Below are positions 27,288-37,535 of a stretch of DNA of 64,000 nt, one piece after another. The notes under the pieces are model-generated. The model was not told where the DNA came from. It did not search any database and worked only from the letters and a program-made list of their open reading frames with translations. Origin of the DNA: Candidatus Methanoperedentaceae archaeon (GTDB lineage Archaea; Halobacteriota; Methanosarcinia; Methanosarcinales; Methanoperedenaceae); the NCBI GenBank assembly GCA_003104905.1, contig PQAS01000002.1, positions 33,663 through 97,662 on the forward strand. Reading direction: 5' to 3'. The translations under genes were made by a program, and so were the position numbers. Position 1 is the first letter of the stretch. Each line of letters opens with the position of its first letter.

Positions 27288-28040
27288 ATGAGAATAAAAT
27301 CAGGAATTGAAGGGTTTGATGTGCTGGTTGAAGGAGGATTTCTGCAGGGAAGGCAGTACCTGTTGAGCGGTTCTCCCGGCAGCGGCAAGACTACTTTTGG
27401 CGTCCAGTTTCTTATTGCAGGGGCGCTGGAAGGCGAGGCAGGAGGATATATTGCATTATCCGAGAGTACAGGGACTATTATAGATGATATGTCCCGGTAT
27501 AATCCACAGATCGGTGATCTGATAAAGAATAAAAAAATGTTCTTTATAGATCTTGGTCCGTCTGTAAATTACGGGGAATATGATGAGGTAACAAATCTTA
27601 TTACTCCTGATTATAGCCAGCAATCAGGCGAATCGCCTGCGAATAAACCTCCCACTCCTTTTACGGTATTTAAAGAAGTGGAAAACCAGGTAAAGCAGTT
27701 CGGTATTAAAAGATTGGTAATAGACTCAATCTCCTCGATCAGGTTTACATCACAGAACCCGGCGTCTGAAGAACGTTCCGTGGGCAGGTTCATCCGCAAC
27801 CTTAAAAACCTGGGGTGCACAACAGTACTGCTTTCCGAGCTTACCAAGCCCGATGCCTATACAATAGAACAATTCGCATCCCATGGCGTAATATTCCTTC
27901 ATAATTTTATGAATAAGGACGGAACCATGGTCCGGGCTTTGCAGATCATAAAAATGCGCGGAACAAAGCACGACTGCGATATGCGAAGCATTGAATTCTC
28001 GGAAAAAGGTTTAAAAATCGGTAAACCGCTCAAAAAGTAA
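27288..28040 (+). CDS. Single-domain KaiC-like RecA-superfamily ATPase
   Basis: This 250-residue ATPase belongs to the KaiC/RadA-like group. Seen are Walker A GSPGSGKTTFG (about residues 26-36), the acidic pair in IALSESTG (about 60-67), and Walker B RLVIDSISSIRF (about 143-154). The ending MRGTKHDCDMRSIEF is typical of archaeal KaiC-like proteins. A Pro-rich insertion (SPANKPPTPF, about 115-125) is unusual. Archaeal KaiC homologs such as ArlH act as regulatory ATPases of the motor or as signalling nodes. It does not look like a canonical ArlH, and there is no arlI/arlJ beside it. It is divergent from the ArlCE gene and carries the same promoter motif as the receptors, so a signalling role is likely but unproven. 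Confidence 0.85.
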   Translation: MRIKSGIEGFDVLVEGGFLQGRQYLLSGSPGSGKTTFGVQFLIAGALEGEAGGYIALSESTGTIIDDMSRYNPQIGDLIKNKKMFFIDLGPSVNYGEYDEVTNLITPDYSQQSGESPANKPPTPFTVFKEVENQVKQFGIKRLVIDSISSIRFTSQNPASEERSVGRFIRNLKNLGCTTVLLSELTKPDAYTIEQFASHGVIFLHNFMNKDGTMVRALQIIKMRGTKHDCDMRSIEFSEKGLKIGKPLKK

Positions 28041-28056
28041 ACCGGGAAGTCCAGGT

Positions 28057-28491
28057 ATGACCGGCAAAATTGAAGGAAAAGACGGGGCAGAGCTTATAAA
28101 GAAAATATATGAGCTTGGCTTTGAGGTGGGACTAAAGAACCACTCTGAAATAGGCTGGGTACTGAGAGAATATAATGACCTGATCTCAAAAGCCCTGAAT
28201 CTGGGCATCAAATCACCTGATTCTTATTATGCTGACGGCAAGGTAAAGGGAAAAGCCAGCCGGGATAAAACTGTCGAGGGTCCAAAAACCCCTGAGAAAG
28301 AAACTGCTCCGGTCAGGAAGGTGGTTTTTTCAGAACATGTGGCAGAACCTGTAATTCAAAAAGAGGTGTCGGGAATTGAACGCCGTCTGCAAAAACCTAC
28401 GATGGACGAACTGCCAAAATTTGTAGAAAAAGGCAGCGCTACGGAAATTCCATCATTCCTTGAAGGATTTAAACAAACTAAAAGAAAATGA
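28057..28491 (+). CDS. Small protein of unknown function downstream of the KaiC-like ATPase
   Basis: This 144-residue hydrophilic protein starts 16 bp after the KaiC-like gene and is likely co-transcribed. Residues ~10-55 look helical (ELIKKIYELGFEVGLKNHSE). The middle is a Lys/Pro/Glu-rich linker, and the end (MDELPKFVEKGS, IPSFLEGFK) is a short amphipathic tail. I recognise no family. The linker with short terminal motifs suggests an adaptor that binds other proteins. Its ending meets the convergent PadR gene after 6 bp. Confidence 0.65.
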   Translation: MTGKIEGKDGAELIKKIYELGFEVGLKNHSEIGWVLREYNDLISKALNLGIKSPDSYYADGKVKGKASRDKTVEGPKTPEKETAPVRKVVFSEHVAEPVIQKEVSGIERRLQKPTMDELPKFVEKGSATEIPSFLEGFKQTKRK

Positions 28492-28497
28492 CCTGGG

Positions 28498-28926
28498 TTA
28501 TATCCAATTTTTCTTTATTGAATTTAAGATATATTCTTCCGCTTCAATAAATTCAATTAATTTTGTTTCAATTATTTGCCTGCCATTAACACTGGGGGAA
28601 TAGATTTTCGTTCTCATATCCCTGTTCTTAAACTCAATCTGTAAAATCCCTTTAGCTTTCAGTGAATATAAATAAGGATAAACTGTTCCCTGGCTCAATA
28701 GAACATTATATTTCAAGAAAATCTCTTTTATAAGTTCAAACCCGCTCATAGGTTTGGTGTATAAAATGTCTAAGATAATAATCTCAAGATGGTTTTTAAT
28801 AATATCTTCCAGTGTTTGATTTACATTCAAAAATAGCTGTTGAGCAATTTTGCCTTCGTTTTTATCATTCATCGTATCTTTTTCAAGAATTCCTTCGCCT
28901 ATTATATGTTCCTTCCTGTCTTTCAT
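28498..28926 (-). CDS. PadR-family winged-helix transcription regulator
   Basis: This 142-residue DNA-binding protein has the PadR N-terminal domain. Seen are a helix LEIIILDILYTKPMSGFEL, the recognition helix YNVLLSQGTVYPYLYSLKAKGIL, and a wing with YSPSVNGRQIIE. The ~40-residue N-terminal extension is charged and not typical. I prefer the ATG at 28926, preceded by GTGGGTG; a TTG five codons upstream is the only longer start. It is divergent from the first receptor gene, MCP1, so it may control it. That would fit MCP1 lacking the TTCACA motif, but is inference. Confidence 0.85.
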   Translation of the reverse strand: MKDRKEHIIGEGILEKDTMNDKNEGKIAQQLFLNVNQTLEDIIKNHLEIIILDILYTKPMSGFELIKEIFLKYNVLLSQGTVYPYLYSLKAKGILQIEFKNRDMRTKIYSPSVNGRQIIETKLIEFIEAEEYILNSIKKNWI

Positions 28927-29114
28927 TAAACACCCACTCAATATTAGTATATTGTCCTGATGTATAATCTTTTCGGATATAAATTATTATATGTTATTAA
29001 TATTTATAAAACTAATAAGTTTCAGAATTAATAACAAAAATTGAAATGCTTTTCCAAATACATTTTGAAAAATCGAAACATATTATAATATAATGATTAC
29101 ATGTGGTGAGTATT

Positions 29115-29264
29115 ATGATAATAATAATGCATGGATTCATCGGATCAGGAAATTGCATGAATCCTGCATCTATTGTTACCCATAAAAACGATCCTAACCA
29201 TAACATCCGCCCGGTTATTCTTGGTTTGGAAGTTTTGAGGCGAATTAGGACAATGGAGGAATAA
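29115..29264 (+). CDS. Possible 49-aa leader ORF in the PadR-MCP1 spacer
   Basis: The 339-bp spacer 28927-29265 holds AT-rich sequence with a TATA-like ATTATAATATAA near 29083. An ORF of 49 codons begins with ATG at 29115, with GGTGAG four bases upstream. Its stop TAA (29262-29264) lies 1 bp before the MCP1 ATG, and its last codons contain the MCP1 ribosome site GGAGGA. The arrangement would suit translational coupling. The peptide has no recognisable motif, and the ORF could arise by chance. Confidence 0.25.
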   Translation: MIIIMHGFIGSGNCMNPASIVTHKNDPNHNIRPVILGLEVLRRIRTMEE

Positions 29265-29265
29265 A

Positions 29266-31344
29266 ATGGTTAATATAAAAGATATTTCTTTAAGTAGAAA
29301 GTTGATCGGTGGATTTAGTATTGTTGTGATACTTCTTGCCATCGTAGGAATTATTGGATATAATGCAGTAACTACGGTAGATTCAGACCTAAGTAACATC
29401 CTCGCTGACAAAGAGTTGTCAGACGATGCTGCAAAAATGATAATAGATGTCACTGCCGTAGGAGAGTCTGTCAATGCTTACGGTCTTGGGGAGAAAGAGG
29501 CAATAAAAGATTATCAGGCATCCATAAAGGGATATGATCTAGCCCATGAGGAAATTCTCAGTATGGAGTTGAGTGATGAGGAAAGACAGGTTATGACCAA
29601 AATCGATGCACTCCATAATTCTTATCAGGAATCGGCAGACAACTATATTCAGGTTATCGATGAAACAAATGCACAGAAGAATGCCAATGTGGTGGCAGCC
29701 ATGGAAAAGTTCATGGAGGATGGGAAAAAACTTGATGAAGCTCTTGTAGAATTTGAAAATATCCAGACGATCAAGGAAGAAGAAAACAAAGCGGGTGCTG
29801 CCCTGGCATCAAGAAATGCCATTATGGAGATTCTTATTGTAAGCATTATTGCCGGAATCCTTGGATTATCCATCGGGCTATATATCTCCCGCTCTATCAC
29901 AAAACCAGTGGACGAGGTTCTATCGGGTGCAAAGACAATCTCAGAAGGGAAACTGGACATCAAGATGCATAATGATTCCGCTGACGAAATCGGTGTACTT
30001 TCAAGCACATTCCAGAACATGGCGAATGATTTGAATGAAGTTATCGCGGATTCCAATAAGGTACTTTCCGCAATGTCCGAAGGTGACCTGACCAGGAATA
30101 TATCAGTAGAGGCTAAAGGAGATTTCAAGAAAATCACAATGGGTATAGAGAATATGCAAGAAAGCCTGCATAAACTTCTGCTATCAATGAAGCAAAGCGC
30201 AGAAAGAGTGGCTTCCACTGCCCAGGAACTCTCAGCTTCAAGCGAGGAAATGAAAGCCTCCACTGACCAGATCTCAAGTACAACACAGGACATTGCCACA
30301 GGCGTAAGCTCACAGGCCTCAAAGATGGCTGAGATAAGCCGTGCCATGAAAGAGATGTCAGAGAGCGTCCAGCAGGTCGCTGCAAACTCCCAGAAAGCGG
30401 CAGAAGGCGCAACTGCAGCCAGTACGACAGCACAGAAGGTAGGCAAGATGTCAGGAGATGTAGCGCTTAAGATGACAGAAATACAGTCAACTGTAGATAA
30501 TTCTGCAAATGTGATAAAACAGCTTGACGGAAAATCTCAGCAGATCGGCGAAATCATCGGTGTTATCACCAATATCGCAGACCAGACCAATCTCCTTGCC
30601 CTGAACGCGGCAATAGAAGCTGCACGTGCAGGAGAACACGGAAGGGGTTTTGCAGTAGTTGCTGACGAAGTAAGGAAACTCGCTGAGGAATCCCGTGGTG
30701 CCGCCAACCAGATAACCGGTTTGATAAAAGATATACAGCAGGGCACAAAGCAGGCTGTAACGTCAATGGAACAGGGAACAAAGACAGTAGGTGAAGGCGC
30801 AAAGAATATACAAGAAACTGTGACTGCCATTGATGAGATCGTCAAATCTGCAGCAGAAGTTGCCACAATGATACAGGAAATAGCGGCAGCTGCGGAAGAA
30901 CAATCCTCATCTGTTGAAGAAGTAACAGCTTCCGTTGAGGATGTCTCGGCAATAAGTGAACAATCAGCGGCAGGCACACAGGAAACATCCGCCGCCGCTG
31001 AAGAGCAGGCAGCTACAATGGAACAGCTTGTAAGTGCAGCCCAGGAAATGGCAAAATTGTCAACTGAACTCCAGGCTGAAGTGAATAAGTTCAATTTGGG
31101 CGATTCAGGTTCCATGCCAACAAAACAGGCATATGAACCTTCACGGATTGAGCATAGACCTGAACACAAGATTGTTCCGGAACACAAATCAATTCCCGAA
31201 CACATTCCCGAACACAAGACGACAAAATCCCAGGGCAGCCAGAAGAAAGTGAAGGAACATAGTACTTCGACGCCAGGTAAAGACCAGAAAACTCCGGAGG
31301 GGAATAACCTTCCGGGTTCGAGTCTTGAAGACCTGACAAAATAG
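29266..31344 (+). CDS. Methyl-accepting chemotaxis protein MCP1 (helical-bundle sensor, SLEDLTK tail)
   Basis: This 692-residue transmembrane chemoreceptor has TM1 at about 13-33, an extracellular four-helix-bundle-type sensor 34-185, TM2 186-208 and HAMP at about 209-262. A second HAMP-like segment ([17 protein letters not shown]) follows, then the cytoplasmic signalling hairpin. The tip [20 protein letters not shown] (about 435-455) and [17 protein letters not shown] is highly conserved and binds CheA/CheW. It belongs to the longer signalling class in this cluster. After the hairpin comes a His/Lys/Glu/Pro-rich tail with repeated P-E-H-K units, ending in SLEDLTK. GGAGGA precedes the ATG. 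It lacks the TTCACA promoter motif. CheW follows after 12 bp. The ligand is unknown. Confidence 0.92.
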   Translation: MVNIKDISLSRKLIGGFSIVVILLAIVGIIGYNAVTTVDSDLSNILADKELSDDAAKMIIDVTAVGESVNAYGLGEKEAIKDYQASIKGYDLAHEEILSMELSDEERQVMTKIDALHNSYQESADNYIQVIDETNAQKNANVVAAMEKFMEDGKKLDEALVEFENIQTIKEEENKAGAALASRNAIMEILIVSIIAGILGLSIGLYISRSITKPVDEVLSGAKTISEGKLDIKMHNDSADEIGVLSSTFQNMANDLNEVIADSNKVLSAMSEGDLTRNISVEAKGDFKKITMGIENMQESLHKLLLSMKQSAERVASTAQELSASSEEMKASTDQISSTTQDIATGVSSQASKMAEISRAMKEMSESVQQVAANSQKAAEGATAASTTAQKVGKMSGDVALKMTEIQSTVDNSANVIKQLDGKSQQIGEIIGVITNIADQTNLLALNAAIEAARAGEHGRGFAVVADEVRKLAEESRGAANQITGLIKDIQQGTKQAVTSMEQGTKTVGEGAKNIQETVTAIDEIVKSAAEVATMIQEIAAAAEEQSSSVEEVTASVEDVSAISEQSAAGTQETSAAAEEQAATMEQLVSAAQEMAKLSTELQAEVNKFNLGDSGSMPTKQAYEPSRIEHRPEHKIVPEHKSIPEHIPEHKTTKSQGSQKKVKEHSTSTPGKDQKTPEGNNLPGSSLEDLTK

Positions 31345-31356
31345 GGGGCGCCTCAA

Positions 31357-31875
31357 ATGACAGAACAGCAACCCCAGGATGCAAAAGCAAAATCAGGCGA
31401 CGAGCTTCAGCTCGTCGTTTTTAACATCGGGACTGAGGAGTTCGGTGTTGAGATAATGAACGTGCAGGAGATCATCCGTATGACCAATATCACAAAGATA
31501 CCGCAGGCATCAGGCTATGTGAAGGGAATAATCAATCTCCGCGGCAAGATTATCGTGGTCATAAATCTCAATGTGATAATGGGCATGGAAAGCAAAGAAC
31601 AGAATGAGAATACCCGCATAATAGTTGCGGATATCGGCGAGACCGTTATGGGTTTCATTGTTGATTCCGTAAGCGAGGTCATCAGGCTTCCTGAGAGCAA
31701 TGTTGAACCGGCGCCTGCTGTCATTGCCAACAAAATAGGCACGGAATATGTTCGCGGCGTGGGCAAGATGGAAGACAGGCTGCTTATCCTGCTTGATCTT
31801 GATAAGATACTTAGCGCGAACGAGCTTCGAAACGTAAATGCCATGGCTTCCGGAGCAACAACGGCAACAGCATAA
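31357..31875 (+). CDS. cheW: Chemotaxis coupling protein CheW1
   Basis: This 172-residue adaptor couples receptors to the CheA kinase. The CheW fold is seen in QLVVFNIGTEEFGVEIMNVQ, the receptor-binding region GYVKGIINLRGKIIVVINL, and VDSVSEVIRLPES. It is nearly identical to CheW2 and CheW3. The start ATG follows GGGGGCG. It is followed 30 bp later by the carbonic anhydrase gene, unlike CheW2 and CheW3, which end units. Confidence 0.95.
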   Translation: MTEQQPQDAKAKSGDELQLVVFNIGTEEFGVEIMNVQEIIRMTNITKIPQASGYVKGIINLRGKIIVVINLNVIMGMESKEQNENTRIIVADIGETVMGFIVDSVSEVIRLPESNVEPAPAVIANKIGTEYVRGVGKMEDRLLILLDLDKILSANELRNVNAMASGATTATA

Positions 31876-31905
31876 AAAAGTTTGTTCCCTGGAGAATAAA
31901 GAAAT

Positions 31906-32790
31906 ATGAATAATAGATCAAATAGGATATTTAAAATGATAATTTCTGTTCTATTGGCACTTCTTATCATCGGAGTAACGGCAGGAACAGCAATAGAATC
32001 CACAAAAACGGCCAATATCAGGCCGAATGTTGCAGGAAGCTTTAATCCCACGATCGAAAGACCTGTCATAGACCATGAAGCTTATATCGACCCGATGGCA
32101 TCGGTCATTGGTAATGTAGAGATTGGATCCATGGTATATGTGGCACCTTTCGCATCCATAAGGGGTGATGAAGGACAGGGCATCTATATAGGTGAAAATA
32201 CAAATGTCCAGGATGGTGTAGTTATTCATGCTCTTGAAACTCTGGACAATGGAGAAGTAATTGAAAAGAACCTTGCAGAGTATGGGGGGAAAAAATATGC
32301 GGTTTATATTGGGAATAATATCTCTTTAGCCCACCAGTCGCAGATACACGGTCCGGCATCAGTAGATGATGGCACATTTATCGGCATGCAGGCCCTGATC
32401 TTTAAGGCACGGGTGGGTAAGAATGTCGTTGTAGAACCAGGTGCAAGGCTGTTGAACGGTGTTGTAGTAGCGGACGGCCGCTATGTCCCGGCAGGACTGG
32501 TAGTATCTACCCAGGAACAGGCGGATAAGCTGCCACAGATCACAGATGATTATCCATTGAAGGACCTTAACAAAGGCGTTCTTCATGTAAACGAACAATT
32601 GGCGGAAGGATACCTGGCATTACAGGAAAGAACACTCGCTAAAGAAGAGGCTGCAGAAAGAGAAGCCATGAAAACCCCGGTACAAACAACCAGGACACCA
32701 AGACCAACGGAAAAAGCGCCGGGATTTGAAGGGATCTTAGTAATGGGATCAATTGTAGCAGTATATTTATTCCTGCAAAAGAGAAGATGA
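31906..32790 (+). CDS. cam: Exported gamma-class carbonic anhydrase with PGF-CTERM anchor
   Basis: This 294-residue Cam-type enzyme interconverts CO2 and bicarbonate. A signal peptide (residues ~8-28) is followed by a left-handed beta-helix with the zinc/iron ligands His in VVIHALET (with the conserved Glu of this loop) and LAHQSQIHG. The proton-shuttle loop has SIRGDEG. The acidic loop between them matches the M. thermophila Cam rather than the short CamH. A C-terminal extension is rich in Thr/Pro/Arg and ends PGFEG, a hydrophobic helix, then QKRR. This is the PGF-CTERM pattern recognised by archaeosortase, so the enzyme is probably anchored outside the membrane as a trimer. It lies in the MCP1-cheW1 unit. 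Confidence 0.93.
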   Translation: MNNRSNRIFKMIISVLLALLIIGVTAGTAIESTKTANIRPNVAGSFNPTIERPVIDHEAYIDPMASVIGNVEIGSMVYVAPFASIRGDEGQGIYIGENTNVQDGVVIHALETLDNGEVIEKNLAEYGGKKYAVYIGNNISLAHQSQIHGPASVDDGTFIGMQALIFKARVGKNVVVEPGARLLNGVVVADGRYVPAGLVVSTQEQADKLPQITDDYPLKDLNKGVLHVNEQLAEGYLALQERTLAKEEAAEREAMKTPVQTTRTPRPTEKAPGFEGILVMGSIVAVYLFLQKRR

Positions 32791-32827
32791 TATTTCATCT
32801 TCCAATTTTTCTTTTTTTTATATATTT

Positions 32828-32856
32828 TTCACACGTTTTTCACAAATCCGTTTATG
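32828..32856 (+). promoter_or_regulatory. TTCACA direct-repeat/TATA promoter of MCP2 (site c)
   Basis: TTCACACGTTTTTCACA (32828-32844) is followed by a GTTTATG box near 32850. It lies 82 bp before the MCP2 ATG. The T-rich stretch 32812-32827 just before it may end the preceding carbonic anhydrase transcript. Confidence 0.65.
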
Positions 32857-32937
32857 AACAGGTGGATTTCTTAATCATATTAGACATTGTCTGAGATGAA
32901 GCCATCATCAGAATTATAAAAATTATCGGAGAAAAAA

Positions 32938-34875
32938 ATGGTCAATATAAAAGATATGTCTTTAAACAAGAAGCTTATTGGTGGTTTTACCCTGGTTGTA
33001 GTGCTTCTCGGTATAGTAGGATTTGCAGGTTATAATGGTATTACTAATATAAATTCAGAACTTGATCACATTACTCAAGATCTTTTTGTTTCGTCGGGTG
33101 CTTTTAAGGATATGCAAGCTGCAAATCTTGCTTCCAGCGAGGCATTAGGTGAACATCTTCTTGGGAATACGGATGCAAAAGAGCAGCTTGAAACATCTTA
33201 TAAGGAGTTCGATGCTGCCACATCCATAATATATGGAACGGAATTAGATCCTGATGAAAAAGTGCGTCTGGAAAAGGTTGGTCAGTTACATGATAGTTTT
33301 AAGCAGTCAATCCGGCAAGTATGGGATGCAACTGCTTCAACCAGTAACATGCAGGATACAAATGTGATTGCTGCAGTGGCCAAATATGAAACAGACAGAG
33401 ATGAATTGGATAAAATGCTTCAAGTATTTGTGGATGCCCAGGCTGCACAGGCAAAAGAATCCGAAGATATTGCTGCTTCCACTGTAAAAAATTCGGTGTT
33501 ATTGATATTATCAGTGAGTATTATTGCAGCAGTCATTGGTATTGGCACAGGATTGTATATCTCCCGTTCTATCACCAGGCCCGTGAATGCAATGCTTCAG
33601 GCTTCCAGCAAGGTGGCCGGAGGTGATCTTACTGTACAGTTGAAGAACGATTCCAAAGATGAAATTGGGCAGCTTTCTTCCGCCATAAATATTATGACCG
33701 ATAGTTTAAAAGGAGTGCTGGGAAAAGTGCAGTCTTCAGCAATGAATGTGGCATCCACTGCCCAGGAACTCTCTGCATCAAGCGAGCAGATGAAAGCGTC
33801 CACGGAGCAGATATCAAACACAACTCATGATATTGCCACAGGTGTTGGTTCACAGTCCTCCAAGATGTCTGAGATAAGCCGCGCCATGAAGGAAATGTCA
33901 GAAAGCGTCCAGCAGGTCGCTGCAAACTCCCAGAAAGCGGCCGAAGGTGCAAATTCAGCCAGCACGACAGCTCAGAAAGTGGGCAAAATGTCAGACGATA
34001 TGGCAAAAAAGATGACTGAGATCCAGTCAACAGTGGATAATTCCGCAATTGCGATAAAACAGCTTGACGGCAAATCGCAGCAGATCGGCGAAATAATTGG
34101 CGTGATAACGAATATCGCAGACCAGACCAATCTCCTTGCGCTCAATGCTGCCATAGAAGCTGCACGAGCAGGGGAGCATGGCCGGGGTTTTGCCGTAGTT
34201 GCTGACGAAGTAAGGAAACTCGCTGAGGAATCCCGCGGCGCTGCCAACCAGATAACAGGATTGATAAAAGATATACAGCAGGGCACAAAACAGGCCGTGA
34301 CCACCATGGAACAGGGCACAAAGACCGTAGGAGAAGGCGCAAAGAACATAGCAGATACGGTGACTGCCATAGACGAGATCGTCAAAGCCGCCGCAGATGT
34401 TGCCATGATGGTACAGGAAATTGCGGCAGCTGCAGAAGAACAATCCGCATCGGTTGAAGAAGTAACAGCTTCCGTGGAGGATGTAACGTCTATAAGTGAA
34501 GAATCAGCAGCAGGCACACAGGAAACGTCAGCGGCCGCAGAAGAACAGTCTTCTTCTATGGACCAGCTAGTGAACGCAGCCCAGGATATGGCAAAATTGG
34601 CTGCAGAATTACAGGCCGAGGTTGCAAAATTCAATATCGGTGGGGCGGCTAAAACTTCAAAACAGGCATATGAACCATCAAAGATAGGGCAAGAACCTGT
34701 TAGTGAACATAAACACGAACATGTTCCTGACCACAAGCCCGATCATAAGACGGCTAAATACAAACCACAGAGCGATCAGAAAAAAGTAGAGGAACATAGT
34801 ACTTCAAACCAGTGCAAAGACGAAAGAGCCGGGAATAAGCTGCCCGGTTCAAGCCTTGAAGAACTGACAAAATAG
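32938..34875 (+). CDS. Methyl-accepting chemotaxis protein MCP2 (helical-bundle sensor, SLEELTK tail)
   Basis: This 645-residue chemoreceptor has TM1 at about 13-33, a helical sensor of about 150 residues, TM2 at about 186-207, one HAMP (about 208-260) and the long-class signalling hairpin, nearly identical to that of MCP1 over the tip. The tail is His/Lys-rich ([15 protein letters not shown]) and ends SLEELTK. Compared with MCP1 it lacks the second HAMP-like segment, and its sensor differs strongly in sequence, so the ligand probably differs. cheW2 follows after 9 bp with GGAGGAAG. Confidence 0.92.
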   Translation: MVNIKDMSLNKKLIGGFTLVVVLLGIVGFAGYNGITNINSELDHITQDLFVSSGAFKDMQAANLASSEALGEHLLGNTDAKEQLETSYKEFDAATSIIYGTELDPDEKVRLEKVGQLHDSFKQSIRQVWDATASTSNMQDTNVIAAVAKYETDRDELDKMLQVFVDAQAAQAKESEDIAASTVKNSVLLILSVSIIAAVIGIGTGLYISRSITRPVNAMLQASSKVAGGDLTVQLKNDSKDEIGQLSSAINIMTDSLKGVLGKVQSSAMNVASTAQELSASSEQMKASTEQISNTTHDIATGVGSQSSKMSEISRAMKEMSESVQQVAANSQKAAEGANSASTTAQKVGKMSDDMAKKMTEIQSTVDNSAIAIKQLDGKSQQIGEIIGVITNIADQTNLLALNAAIEAARAGEHGRGFAVVADEVRKLAEESRGAANQITGLIKDIQQGTKQAVTTMEQGTKTVGEGAKNIADTVTAIDEIVKAAADVAMMVQEIAAAAEEQSASVEEVTASVEDVTSISEESAAGTQETSAAAEEQSSSMDQLVNAAQDMAKLAAELQAEVAKFNIGGAAKTSKQAYEPSKIGQEPVSEHKHEHVPDHKPDHKTAKYKPQSDQKKVEEHSTSNQCKDERAGNKLPGSSLEELTK

Positions 34876-34884
34876 GAGGAAGAA

Positions 34885-35403
34885 ATGGCAGACAAACAAC
34901 CACAGGACGCAAAAACAAAATCAGGAGAAGAGCTCCAGCTTGTCGTTTTTAATATCGGCACTGAAGAGTTCGGTGTCGAGATCATGAACGTGCAGGAGAT
35001 CATCCGCATGACCAATATCACAAAGATACCGCAGGCATCAGGATATGTGAAGGGAATAATCAACCTTCGCGGCAAAATAATCGTGGTAATCAACCTTAAT
35101 GTGATAATGGGCATGGAAAGCAAGGAACAGAATGAGAACACCCGCATAATCGTTGCGGATATCGGCGAGGCTGTTATGGGTTTTGTCGTTGATTCCGTAA
35201 GTGAGGTCATCAGGCTTCCTGAAAACAGTGTTGAACCTGCGCCTGCTGTCATTGCAAACAAGATAGGTACAGAATATGTGCGCGGCGTTGGCAAGATGGA
35301 AGACAGATTGCTTATCCTGCTTGACCTTGACAAAATACTCAGCGCGAACGAACTTCATAATATAAACTCCATAGCTTCCGAAGCAGTAGCAGCGTCAACT
35401 TAG
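34885..35403 (+). CDS. cheW: Chemotaxis coupling protein CheW2
   Basis: This 172-residue CheW differs from CheW1 and CheW3 at only a few positions, mainly the C-terminal ~10 residues and the MGFVV/ENSV region. It is paired with MCP2. After its stop, the sequence AGGACGCTGCCGTTC plus a T-run (35403-35424) is repeated after CheW3, evidence that the MCP-cheW-spacer unit was duplicated as a block. Confidence 0.95.
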   Translation: MADKQPQDAKTKSGEELQLVVFNIGTEEFGVEIMNVQEIIRMTNITKIPQASGYVKGIINLRGKIIVVINLNVIMGMESKEQNENTRIIVADIGEAVMGFVVDSVSEVIRLPENSVEPAPAVIANKIGTEYVRGVGKMEDRLLILLDLDKILSANELHNINSIASEAVAAST

Positions 35404-35431
35404 GACGCTGCCGTTCTTTTTTTTCATATTT

Positions 35432-35460
35432 GTCACACGTTTTTCACATTATCTTCACAA
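35432..35460 (+). promoter_or_regulatory. TCACA direct-repeat promoter of MCP3 (site d, triple repeat)
   Basis: GTCACACGTTTTTCACATT is followed by a third TTCACAA (35454-35460), then AAATTAATATTC as probable TATA-like box. It is the only site with three TTCACA units. The MCP3 ATG is at 35547. Confidence 0.55.
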
Positions 35461-35546
35461 ATAAATTAATATTCTGTGTGTAGTATATAGCAAAAAAGGA
35501 TAAAAAATGAATTTTGCATTAACTCAAAAAATAACGGGGGACGTTT

Positions 35547-37535
35547 ATGAAACTTAAAGACGTTAGCCTGAAGTACAAAATTATAATTTTTGCATTAATA
35601 CTTTCAATTATACCTGTTACCATCATAGGCTTATATGCTTATAATGAAACAAAAAGCTCAGTATATTCGGAAATCCAGACTAAGCTGGAAGAACAGGTAA
35701 TTATTGAAAAAGATGCTGTGAAAACGACTTTTTCTCTTGCCCAGAATAGTGTGAACAGTTCACTTGGAGTTGCAAGGGCGCAATTCTATTACAGGGGAAA
35801 ACCAGAGATCGTAAACGGCAAGATGCAGATGGGCGACAATTACATAATAAACGGGAACTTTGAGATCGTGGATTCCGTCAAAAATATGGTTGGAGGTACG
35901 GCTACTGTTTTTCAGATAATCGGGAATGAAGCGGTTCGAATTTCCACAAATGTTATCAATACTGACGGCTCACGAGCTGTAGGTACTACAGTCTCAAAAC
36001 CCGTGTATGATGCGGTCATAGTGCGCGGTGAGACATTTTACGGCAGGGCATGGGTGGTAAATGCATGGTACCAGACTGCTTATGAACCGATCAAGGATAG
36101 TTCCGGAAAAATAATCGGCATATTATATGTCGGTATTCCCGAAGATCCATTCATAAATCAAATTAAAGAGAATATGAAAGGGATAGTTGTGGGAAAAACA
36201 GGCTACATGTATGTTATAGACTCAAAAGGCACTCTGATAATACATCCTGATAAAGAAGGACAAAATCTTTTTGAATATGATTTCATCAAGGAAATAACCA
36301 GAACAAAAGAAGGGTATATCCAGTATCCCTGGGAAGGCAGGGATAAAGTCGTTGCTTATACTTATTATGAACCAAGGGACTGGATAATTGCCTCAGGAAG
36401 CTACATTGAAGACTTCAGTGACCCGATTTATGCGATAAGGAATAGTTTGTTCATTGCAGTATTATTGTTCTCAATATCGGGTTCAATGGTCGGAATATGG
36501 TTCTCACGAACTATCACTAAACCCGTGAGGGCAATGCTTAAGATTTCCAATAAAGTTGCCGGAGGAGATCTTACAGTAGAACTGAAGAGCCAGTCTAAAG
36601 ATGAGATCGGACAGCTTTACGGCGCTCTGGGTACAATTACTGAGAACTTAAAGGGCGTACTTGGAAAGGTGCAGCATTCAGCAATGAACGTAGCATCGAC
36701 CGCCCGGGAACTTTCAGCATCAAGCCAGGAGATGAAAGCCTCAACAGATCAGATATCAGGCACAACGCAGGATATTGCCACTGGTGTAAGCTCACAGGCA
36801 ACCAAGATGGCGCAGATAAGCCGCGCCATGAAAGAGATGTCAGATAACGTCCAGCAGGTCGCAATGAATTCCCAGAAAGCGGCTGACAGCGCAACAAATG
36901 CCAATAAGACAGCTAAGGAAGTCCAGATGAATGTAGCAAAATCTGCAACATTGATAAAAGACCTTGATAACAAATCACAGCAGATCGGCGAGATAATTGG
37001 CGTCATCACAAATATTGCAGACCAGACAAACCTTCTTGCCCTGAATGCGGCCATAGAAGCTGCGCGCGCAGGAGAACACGGCAGGGGTTTTGCCGTAGTC
37101 GCTGATGAGGTCAGGAAACTTGCCGAGGAATCCCGCGGCGCTGCCAGCCAGATCACAGATCTGATAAAAGGTATACAGCAGGGTACAAAACAGGCTGTTG
37201 ACAGTATGGAGAAAGAATCAGTGATCGGTATCAGCCTTATTGTCGAGGCCGCAGGAAGCGTTGCCACCATGGTACAGGAAATAGCAGCAGCAGCAGAACA
37301 GCAGTCTGTATCGGTCGAAGAAGTAACCTCATCTGTTGAAGAAGTATCTGCAATAAGCGAACAGTCTGCGGTGGGTACGCAGGAAACCTCAGCGGCAGCA
37401 CAAGAACAGGCTGCTTCAATGGAACAGCTTGTAACAGCAGCTGCGGATATGGCGCAGTTGTCAAATGACCTGCAGGCCGAAGTTGCAAAGTTCAATCTTG
37501 GTGACAGTATCAAGAAAGGCACATGGAGGACATAA
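35547..37535 (+). CDS. Methyl-accepting chemotaxis protein MCP3 (Cache sensor, short signalling class, no tail)
   Basis: This 662-residue receptor has TM1 at about 11-31, a large extracellular double-Cache sensor (about 35-295; [34 protein letters not shown]), TM2 at about 302-325, HAMP and the hairpin. The sensor is very similar to that of MCP5. From [13 protein letters not shown] onward it matches MCP4 and shares its deletion of two heptads in each arm. It ends abruptly after the hairpin ([14 protein letters not shown]), without the His-rich tail and SLEDLTK end; the stop overlaps the shortened cheW start. It looks like a recombinant receptor that lost its tail. Confidence 0.9.
   Translation: MKLKDVSLKYKIIIFALILSIIPVTIIGLYAYNETKSSVYSEIQTKLEEQVIIEKDAVKTTFSLAQNSVNSSLGVARAQFYYRGKPEIVNGKMQMGDNYIINGNFEIVDSVKNMVGGTATVFQIIGNEAVRISTNVINTDGSRAVGTTVSKPVYDAVIVRGETFYGRAWVVNAWYQTAYEPIKDSSGKIIGILYVGIPEDPFINQIKENMKGIVVGKTGYMYVIDSKGTLIIHPDKEGQNLFEYDFIKEITRTKEGYIQYPWEGRDKVVAYTYYEPRDWIIASGSYIEDFSDPIYAIRNSLFIAVLLFSISGSMVGIWFSRTITKPVRAMLKISNKVAGGDLTVELKSQSKDEIGQLYGALGTITENLKGVLGKVQHSAMNVASTARELSASSQEMKASTDQISGTTQDIATGVSSQATKMAQISRAMKEMSDNVQQVAMNSQKAADSATNANKTAKEVQMNVAKSATLIKDLDNKSQQIGEIIGVITNIADQTNLLALNAAIEAARAGEHGRGFAVVADEVRKLAEESRGAASQITDLIKGIQQGTKQAVDSMEKESVIGISLIVEAAGSVATMVQEIAAAAEQQSVSVEEVTSSVEEVSAISEQSAVGTQETSAAAQEQAASMEQLVTAAADMAQLSNDLQAEVAKFNLGDSIKKGTWRT

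Noticed and set aside
29649..31217. Long minus-strand frames opposite MCP1 (265 and 226 codons)
   Set aside because: The same shadows recur opposite every MCP, with Ala/Ser/Cys-rich translations caused by heptad codon bias. They are not genes.
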